Assembly (NCBI GenBank): GCA_016926875.1 | Contig: JAFGNU010000017.1 | Coordinates: forward strand, 1 to 64,000 | DNA: 64,000 bases | Source of the DNA: Anaerolineae bacterium | GTDB lineage: Bacteria; Chloroflexota; Anaerolineae; Aggregatilineales; Aggregatilineaceae | Direction: 5' to 3' | Shown here: positions 58,325-64,000 of the stretch, one piece after another | Numbering within the stretch: the stretch's first letter is position 1 | Layout: every line of letters begins with the position of its first letter | Notes under the pieces: generated by a model | Seen by the model: the letters and a program-made list of their open reading frames with translations, nothing else | What the model was told of the DNA's origin: nothing | The model's database searches: none | Translations under genes and position numbers: made by a program

Positions 58325-58678
58325 CGGTATAATCATCTCAGCGGAACTGATGCGCCGCCGCCTGCGTCCTGGCAGGTACACGGCGCACATATCACCGGGA
58401 TTCGGCCCGTTGGACGGCTAAACACTGGGCAGATCATCCAATTCCTGTCTGCCAATCGCCAAAAGCCAACGGCTAGTGGCTTATGGAGTCCACAAATTAG
58501 ACTTCGCACAATGATCCCGTAGGGGCGTAGCTTGCTGCGCCCGGAGCAGAGCAAGCTCTGCCCCTACATATTATGCGAGTTTGGATTGGTTTCTCCATCG
58601 ATGCATTTGCCTATTCGACCGTTTTTTAGTACGCTTCGATAGCGTCATCCTCTAATTCTTAACAGGCGTGATACAGCT
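58325..58678. other. Intergenic region upstream of the kinase
   Basis: The 354-base gap contains the third copy of the GTAGGGGC repeat (58519-58567) and otherwise no gene or site I can recognise. No Shine-Dalgarno is obvious before the kinase ATG. Confidence 0.5.
58519..58567. repeat. Cruciform GTAGGGGC repeat, core-only copy 3
   Basis: Outer arms GTAGGGGC and GCCCCTAC match copies 1 and 2, but the inner hairpins differ (GGGCGTAG.../...CTGCGCCC and GCAGAGC/GCTCTGC). The left hairpin is the one at 12759-12780. Confidence 0.7.
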
Positions 58679-61600
58679 ATGACCAATGATGATTTGATCA
58701 ACCAGAAGTTAGGCTCATACGAGATCAAGTCGGTGCTGGGTAGAGGCGGCATGGCCACCGTGTACCTGGCCCGGCAGCCCTCCATGGACCGCGATGTCGC
58801 CATCAAAGTCATGGCGCGCGAATTGGCCGACGACGAGCAGTTCGTCGCCCGCTTTGAGCACGAAGCGCAGGTGATCGCCCGGCTTCAGCATCCCCACATC
58901 CTGCCCGTGATCGACTTTGGACGCGACGCGCAAAACGTGTATATCGTCATGCGCCTGGTGCAGGGTGGCAGCCTGGACGACCGGCTGCAAACGGGTGCGC
59001 TGCCGCTCGATCTCGCCAGCCGGATGCTCGAACAGATCGCCAGCGCGCTGACCTTCGCCCATGAGCAGGGCATCGTCCACCGTGATCTCAAGCCGAACAA
59101 CGTCCTGCTGGACAAGCGGTATAACGCCTACCTGACCGACTTCGGCATTGCCAAGATGCTGGCCGGGACAACCAAGCTCACGGCCACCGGCAATATCCTG
59201 GGCACGCCCGCCTATATGGCGCCCGAACAGTGGCGCGGCGAACCGGTGGACGCGCGGACGGATATTTACTCGCTGAGCGTGATGCTCTACGAGATGGTGC
59301 TGGGACGGCTGCCGTTCGCCGGTGATACGCCCTACTCGTTGATGTACAAGCACTTTAACGATCTCCCCCAACCCCCGCGCGAGCTAAAACCGGACCTGCC
59401 GCCCGGCATCGAAGCGGTGATCCTGCGCGGGCTGGCGAAAGAACCGGATGCCCGCTACCAGTCGGCGGACCAGATGGCCGTTGATTTCACCAACGCGGTT
59501 CGAGGGCTGCCCGTTACGGTTCAACACGTGCCATACACCGGGCTGGAGAAAACGGTGGTCGGCGATGAAGGCACCCAGCCGCCAACCGGCGAAGCGCCGA
59601 CAATCACACCGTCCCGCCCGCTCCAGGCCGCTACGCCACCGGTCACACCGCCGCCAACCGCCCCGCCAACCTATGCCGCCGCACCGGCCAAACGCGGTCC
59701 AAACCGGCTGCTGATCGGGATCGCGGCTGTTGTCGTGCTGGCGATCATCGGCGGCGGAAGCGTGCTGCTGTTTGGTGGAGGCGACGACGGCGAAAAAACG
59801 CCTGTCGCGCAGGCGGCCACGGCCACCGATACACCCGCGCCGACCGAGACATTCACGCCAACCGAATCGCCCGTGCCGACCGAGACGCTCACACCGACGC
59901 CCTCGCCAACCGAGCGCATCGCCACTGCCGAAATCTTGAGCGAAGTGGTCAACGTGCGGCAGGGGCCGGGCGGGGATCACGAGGTGCTGGGCACGCTGGC
60001 GCGCGGCGAAGAGGTGGTTGTTAACGCCGTCAGCGAAGATGGCATGTGGTACCAGGTGGTCTACGGCGCGCAGTTGGGCTGGATATCGGCTGAACTGGTG
60101 CGCATCTCCGGCAACCCGAACATACCGGTCCTCACGTCTACGCCGACAAGCACGCCAACCGAAACACCAACCGAGACGCCGACCGACACGCCCACCGCCA
60201 CCGAGACGCCGCGGCCAACCGACACCGCCACGCCCACCGAGACACTCACACCGACCGAGACACTCACGCCGACGGCCTCCAACACGCCGGACTTCACCGA
60301 TACGCCGCGGCCAACGGCAACCAGCGTCGTGCATATCGTCAACCCAGCGCTGTTCGCCCCGACCGACTTCCGGCCTACCCCGCTGGACAACATCGGCGTT
60401 ACGCTGGCTTACCCGGTTGGCTGGGAAGCGCCGATACCGTCTCCCAACGCGTATTACCTGTTCCCGCTCAGTCCCGACGATCCCAACACCGAGTTTTATC
60501 CAAACATCGTTGTCGCCCGTGGATCGCCGGACGAACTGCTCAGCGATGCGTTTACGACCGACACCAGCAGCCTGACTGCCGCGCTCGAACACACCTACGG
60601 CAGCGATTTCGGCAGCACCGCGCAGCCGGAAGACGGGTTCGCCTTCCCGGCGCAGAAGATCGACATGGGAGATGCCGGAATCCACGCCTGGATATGGCTG
60701 GTCGAACTGGCGAGCGATGATTGGCTGTACATCATCGCCTTTGCACCCAGCGGTGACTACGAGGACCGGTTCGCAACACAAACGCTGGTACAGATCACAA
60801 ACAGCATGGAAATCGACGGTACAGCGCTGGTGCCCGGCGCCGGACCGGGACCGGGTGACATTGACCCGGCGCTGTTTGTCCCGACCGAGTTCGTAACCAC
60901 CGCGCTGGATACGATCAACATCACGCTGGATTACCCGGTCAACTGGCAGCCGCTCACTCACCTGGGGGCGCTCTATTCCCTCCAGCCGGTCGCGAGTTCG
61001 GACCCACTGTCCGGCAGCTACCCGTCACTCTTGATCTCGCGCGGCACGCCCGACCTGATGCTGACCAACGAGCTAACGACCGATACCAGCAGCCTGGTTG
61101 CTGCACTGGAACACACGCTGAATACCGACTTCAGCGGCATGGCGGAAGAAGAAACCGGCTTTAACTTCCCGGCCTATAAGCTGGACCTGCGCGAAAGCGA
61201 ACAGCACGGCTGGATATGGCTGGTCGAGCTGGCGAGCGATGACTGGCTGTACATCCTGGCCTTCGCACCCAGCGGCGATTATGACATGGCATTCGAGGAA
61301 AACATGCTGCGCGCTATGCTGGCCAGTATGCTGGTGGACGGCGAACCGCTGGTCCGTGGCCAGACGCCGGAAGGCGAAATCGACGCGGCGCTGTTTGTAC
61401 CAAGCCAGTTCGAACCGGCCACACTGCCCGACATCGGCGTTGAACTGGACTACCCGACCAACTGGTATCCTCCACAGGTATGGCAGGCAGGCATTTACGC
61501 GTGCTTCCCGCTGGAAATCAACGACACGGCAGGCACGCTCTACCCGTCGATGATCATCGCGCGCGGCTCGTTGGCCGATCTGCAAGCCGCCTCCATGACA

Positions 61601-63148
61601 TCCGATAGCAGCAGCCCGGTAGCTGCGCTGGAGCACACCTACGGCTACGACTACACCGGCAGCAGCCAGACCGAAACAAGCCTCAACTTCCCGGCTTACA
61701 AGCTCGACGTCAGCGACGCCGCCTATCACGCCTGGGCCTGGCTGGTGGAGCTAAATGAAACCGAATGGCTGCACATCGTTGTGTCCGTGCCGGTGAACGA
61801 ATACGAACCAGACTTCACCCGGCTGGTGCTGCGGACCTTCCTGGTCAGCCTCGAAGTAGACGGGATCAAGCTGGCAGCGGAAGAGATCGAACCGCCGCCG
61901 CTGGATACCGAGATACTGACTGGCTCCCCGCTGGCAGTGGGCGAGACCTTCATCGAACCATTTGATAACAACATCAATAGCTGGCAGTTTGGCACCGTCG
62001 AAGACGGTCACCTGTACCTGGATACAGGGACGCCCGATAACCTGGTCTGGTCGTATCCCAACGCGGCAGATGTGGGAGCGCCCGCGTTTTATGCCGAAGT
62101 GACCGGCCAACCGGCCCGGCAGCCCAATTACTTCGAGTACGGGCTGGCGTTCCGCGTCAGTTCGAACCAGGACTTTTACTACTATGTCGTCAACCACCGG
62201 CAGGAGTACGTGCTGTACAACGTGAGCGGCGGCAGTTACACCGAAATCGCCGGGCCGGTCCCCAGCTACCTGATCCAGACCGGGCCGGGTGCCAAAAACA
62301 CGCTGGGCGTGCTGGTCATCGGGGACTACATCGAATTGTATCTTAACGGGCAACTGGCGCACATCGTGATCGACAGCACGCACCAGACCGGCCAGACGCA
62401 CGCCGTCGCCTACACCTTCTCCGACGCCGACGGCTCGCTGGCGATGCAGTTTGACGATTTTGTCTTCGCACCGCTGCTCGTTCAGGGTGACCCGCTGTTG
62501 ATCCAGAACGCCCAGGCGGTCATCGGGCGCGTGACGGCGTCACAGGTCGTGCTGCAAGCAGGCATCGAACCCGGCACCGAGGCGCTGGTAACACTGGCAC
62601 AGGGCGATACGCTCGTTGTGCTGGCACGCACCGAAAACAGCCAGCAGTTGTTTGGCTACAGCCAGGGCGTCACCGGCTGGATGAATCAAAGCGATGTGCA
62701 GTTGGCACGCGGCGGCGCGCTGGTGAATATCGACCGGCTGCCGGTGATCGATCCGAGCGTGTCCGGTGAACACCTCCCGGTGACAGATCACTCCACACCG
62801 GATGCCGGGCCGCCGCCCGGCGTGGATGTTTCGCTGTCTTACGGGCAGTCCGCCACTAGCACGCTGGCAGCGGAAAGCGCGGCAACGTGGACGTTCTACG
62901 GCACTGCCAATGACATGGTCACTGCCAACGCGACGGCCATCAGCGTCAACCTGGACCTGGTGATTACGCTGATCGGACCGGACGGCACGGCGCTTATATC
63001 GGATGATGACAGCGGTTTTGGTGTGAACCCGGAGATCGCGGGCTACAACCTGCCCGCCGATGGCGTCTACACCATCAAGGTCAGCATCAGCGACGGCAGC
63101 TTCGCGCGTGAGGGCGATCTGTCGGTCAGCTTGAGTAAGACCAACTAA
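58679..63148 (+). CDS. PknB-type receptor-like Ser/Thr kinase with very large extracellular region
   Basis: The 1489-residue protein has a cytoplasmic kinase domain (about 14-275) with 'GRGGMATVYLA', K43, 'HRDLKPNN' (D136) and 'DFGIAK' (D154), all catalytic residues intact. After a Pro-rich linker comes one membrane helix (about 343-365). Outside are a Thr/Pro-rich stalk, an SH3 domain (about 418-475) and a second Thr/Pro stalk (about 478-547). Three homologous domains of about 172 residues follow (starting near 555, 730 and 903; PsbP-like by feel), then a concanavalin-like domain (about 1091-1267), an SH3-like domain (about 1277-1341) and a C-terminal PPC-like domain (about 1380-1489). It is probably a surface ligand receptor. 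No substrate is known. Confidence 0.9.
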   Translation: MTNDDLINQKLGSYEIKSVLGRGGMATVYLARQPSMDRDVAIKVMARELADDEQFVARFEHEAQVIARLQHPHILPVIDFGRDAQNVYIVMRLVQGGSLDDRLQTGALPLDLASRMLEQIASALTFAHEQGIVHRDLKPNNVLLDKRYNAYLTDFGIAKMLAGTTKLTATGNILGTPAYMAPEQWRGEPVDARTDIYSLSVMLYEMVLGRLPFAGDTPYSLMYKHFNDLPQPPRELKPDLPPGIEAVILRGLAKEPDARYQSADQMAVDFTNAVRGLPVTVQHVPYTGLEKTVVGDEGTQPPTGEAPTITPSRPLQAATPPVTPPPTAPPTYAAAPAKRGPNRLLIGIAAVVVLAIIGGGSVLLFGGGDDGEKTPVAQAATATDTPAPTETFTPTESPVPTETLTPTPSPTERIATAEILSEVVNVRQGPGGDHEVLGTLARGEEVVVNAVSEDGMWYQVVYGAQLGWISAELVRISGNPNIPVLTSTPTSTPTETPTETPTDTPTATETPRPTDTATPTETLTPTETLTPTASNTPDFTDTPRPTATSVVHIVNPALFAPTDFRPTPLDNIGVTLAYPVGWEAPIPSPNAYYLFPLSPDDPNTEFYPNIVVARGSPDELLSDAFTTDTSSLTAALEHTYGSDFGSTAQPEDGFAFPAQKIDMGDAGIHAWIWLVELASDDWLYIIAFAPSGDYEDRFATQTLVQITNSMEIDGTALVPGAGPGPGDIDPALFVPTEFVTTALDTINITLDYPVNWQPLTHLGALYSLQPVASSDPLSGSYPSLLISRGTPDLMLTNELTTDTSSLVAALEHTLNTDFSGMAEEETGFNFPAYKLDLRESEQHGWIWLVELASDDWLYILAFAPSGDYDMAFEENMLRAMLASMLVDGEPLVRGQTPEGEIDAALFVPSQFEPATLPDIGVELDYPTNWYPPQVWQAGIYACFPLEINDTAGTLYPSMIIARGSLADLQAASMTSDSSSPVAALEHTYGYDYTGSSQTETSLNFPAYKLDVSDAAYHAWAWLVELNETEWLHIVVSVPVNEYEPDFTRLVLRTFLVSLEVDGIKLAAEEIEPPPLDTEILTGSPLAVGETFIEPFDNNINSWQFGTVEDGHLYLDTGTPDNLVWSYPNAADVGAPAFYAEVTGQPARQPNYFEYGLAFRVSSNQDFYYYVVNHRQEYVLYNVSGGSYTEIAGPVPSYLIQTGPGAKNTLGVLVIGDYIELYLNGQLAHIVIDSTHQTGQTHAVAYTFSDADGSLAMQFDDFVFAPLLVQGDPLLIQNAQAVIGRVTASQVVLQAGIEPGTEALVTLAQGDTLVVLARTENSQQLFGYSQGVTGWMNQSDVQLARGGALVNIDRLPVIDPSVSGEHLPVTDHSTPDAGPPPGVDVSLSYGQSATSTLAAESAATWTFYGTANDMVTANATAISVNLDLVITLIGPDGTALISDDDSGFGVNPEIAGYNLPADGVYTIKVSISDGSFAREGDLSVSLSKTN
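60340..61870 (+). repeat. Three direct repeats of about 520 bp inside the kinase gene
   Basis: The three extracellular domains share 'LYIxAFAPSGDY' or equivalent, 'WxWLVEL', 'SYPS/FYPN' and 'ALFxPTxF' motifs and repeat in DNA about every 520 bp, with visible nucleotide similarity, especially around the first and second copies. Confidence 0.75.
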
Positions 63149-63184
63149 CGGGGTGTGCAAGTAGACGTGCACAACGATCCATCG

Positions 63185-63200
63185 GGGCGCTGCGGCGCCC
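63185..63200 (+). terminator. Hairpin after the kinase
   Basis: GGGCGC and GCGCCC pair around a 4-base loop, followed by TGTTGGTTG. A similar tail follows the hairpin at 12759-12780. Confidence 0.45.
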
Positions 63201-63230
63201 TGTTGGTTGATACGCGGCTGTCATATTGGC

Positions 63231-63236
63231 CGTATA
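63231..63236 (+). promoter_or_regulatory. Possible -10 element of the last gene
   Basis: A TATAAT about 40 bases before the final gene is a plausible -10. No -35 is recognised. Confidence 0.3.
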
Positions 63237-63274
63237 ATAAGGCAGGAAGCCTATCACCAGTAAAAGGACAACCG

Positions 63275-64000
63275 ATGACCCCGGATAAGCTGAACAACAC
63301 CACGCCTGAAAACGACGAACCGGTCCTTGAGCCGGATGAATTCGAAGAACATGACGTGATCGTCAGGTTCGACCAGGACGGCGACACCGTCCCTGCCGAG
63401 GCAGCAACCGCCGTCGAATCACCCGACGAACCCGGCCCTGTCTCAGCCGCCCCGCCGCGCATCATTGCGGAAACGCCAATTGGCGGCAAGCTGCCTCTCA
63501 CAGCCGCCGGGATCGAGCCGCTGCCGGAACCACTCGACGACGATCTCGCCGCCCCGGTCGAAGACGAGTTACCTGTTGTGCCGGAATCCGAGGCTGACAC
63601 CGGATCGCCGGACGTCGTGGAGCACTCGCTCATCGATACGGAAGCGGATACGCTGGTTGAAGTGGCGCCGGTCGACGAAGAAGCGGTCGAGGAGGCCGAC
63701 ATCGAAGCGCCTGCCATCGGGGAACTGCTCGCACAGGCGGAATCGATGGCCGACGAAACCGGGGTGCCCGCCACGCCGGAAACACCCGCAGACGTCGAAC
63801 CGCCCGCCGCGCCGCCCGTTGACATCGAAGCAGATACAGCCGCCCCGGAAGATACACCCATCCCGGCGCCCGCAGCAGAAGCACCTGCCCTACCATCCGA
63901 GCCTGCCGCGCCCGACATCACGGCGCCATCTCAGGCGGCACCGGCCCCCGTACTCAGCCCGGATGAGTGGGACGACGACATCTCGCCGGAGCTGGCCTCG
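63275..64000 (+). CDS. Acidic Pro/Ala-rich, probably disordered protein (3' end outside window)
   Basis: An ATG with AAAAGGA about 8 bases upstream opens a frame that stays open to the window end (242 codons). The sequence is acidic and rich in Pro, Ala, Glu and Asp ('PVLEPDEFEEHDVIVRFDQD', 'ETPADVEPPAAPPVDIEADT'), low in hydrophobic residues, and therefore probably disordered. Any folded or membrane domain would lie beyond the window. It directly follows the receptor kinase on the same strand and could be its substrate or partner, which is speculation. The truncation is an effect of the window, not a broken gene. Confidence 0.8.
   Translation, partial: MTPDKLNNTTPENDEPVLEPDEFEEHDVIVRFDQDGDTVPAEAATAVESPDEPGPVSAAPPRIIAETPIGGKLPLTAAGIEPLPEPLDDDLAAPVEDELPVVPESEADTGSPDVVEHSLIDTEADTLVEVAPVDEEAVEEADIEAPAIGELLAQAESMADETGVPATPETPADVEPPAAPPVDIEADTAAPEDTPIPAPAAEAPALPSEPAAPDITAPSQAAPAPVLSPDEWDDDISPELAS

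Noticed and set aside
59384-60961. Minus-strand open frame of 525 codons
   Set aside because: It is antisense to the kinase gene; the Gly/Arg runs result from the Thr/Pro-coding repeats read in reverse.

Overview
The window reads as a chromosomal segment of a high-GC, free-living Chloroflexota bacterium, probably Anaerolineae-like. This is an inference from gene content, not from a marker gene. The pointers are a heliorhodopsin (a family concentrated in organisms without an outer membrane), a PknB-type kinase with a very large extracellular part, many secreted or lipid-anchored beta-propeller, SH3, LysM and choice-of-anchor proteins, Cheo-type LexA boxes (CGAAC-N4-GTTC), and dispersed GTAGGGGC palindromes. 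No rRNA, tRNA, CRISPR array, transposase or phage gene was seen.

Layout. 0.1-12.6 kb: membrane and secreted proteins of unknown role, two tandem homocysteine S-methyltransferase paralogues, an APH(6)-like kinase, a ClbS/DinB-TPR protein, and a signalling group (receiver-only protein divergent from a cNMP-binding protein coupled to an AAA ATPase). 12.9-25.6 kb: mostly secreted proteins (M23 peptidase with propeller, LysM lipoprotein, alpha/beta hydrolase, beta-helix protein, SH3-SGNH hydrolase, TolB-like propeller), plus a Nudix hydrolase, a YbaK deacylase and a BtrH-like protein whose promoter holds a LexA box. 26.2-30.0 kb: a minus-strand pterin/folate cluster (folE, cupin, pteridine-reductase-like SDR, heliorhodopsin, folB, folK). 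30.5-38.5 kb: TPR membrane proteins, LapA-domain and KTSC proteins, a Lnu-like nucleotidyltransferase, glutaminyl cyclase, a transglutaminase-like lipoprotein and an ABC-2 exporter. 39.2-44.3 kb: purC, a membrane glycosyltransferase, purD and an alkyladenine DNA glycosylase. 45.8-51.5 kb: a CpaE/TadZ-like protein fused to a receiver, a WD40 protein, an isochorismatase-like hydrolase and a TPR membrane protein flanked by two related structured-RNA candidates. 51.9-58.3 kb: a sugar epimerase and cysH facing a DASS anion transporter, a UDP-glucuronate-4-epimerase-like gene, a thermonuclease lipoprotein and a YhhN protein. 58.7-64 kb: a 1489-residue receptor-like Ser/Thr kinase and the start of an acidic, disordered protein cut by the window end.

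The most interesting points are: (1) a heliorhodopsin with its retinal lysine and glutamate counterion inside a folE-to-folK pterin cluster, directly downstream of a pteridine-reductase-like SDR whose catalytic Tyr position is His; (2) a consensus sigma70 promoter with a LexA box in its spacer that drives a roughly 200-nt transcript with no convincing ORF, ending in a terminator and carrying C-rich loops, i.e. a candidate SOS-induced small RNA, with a structurally similar partner 2 kb away; (3) a second LexA-box promoter at the BtrH-like gene; and (4) several families of intergenic palindromic repeats.
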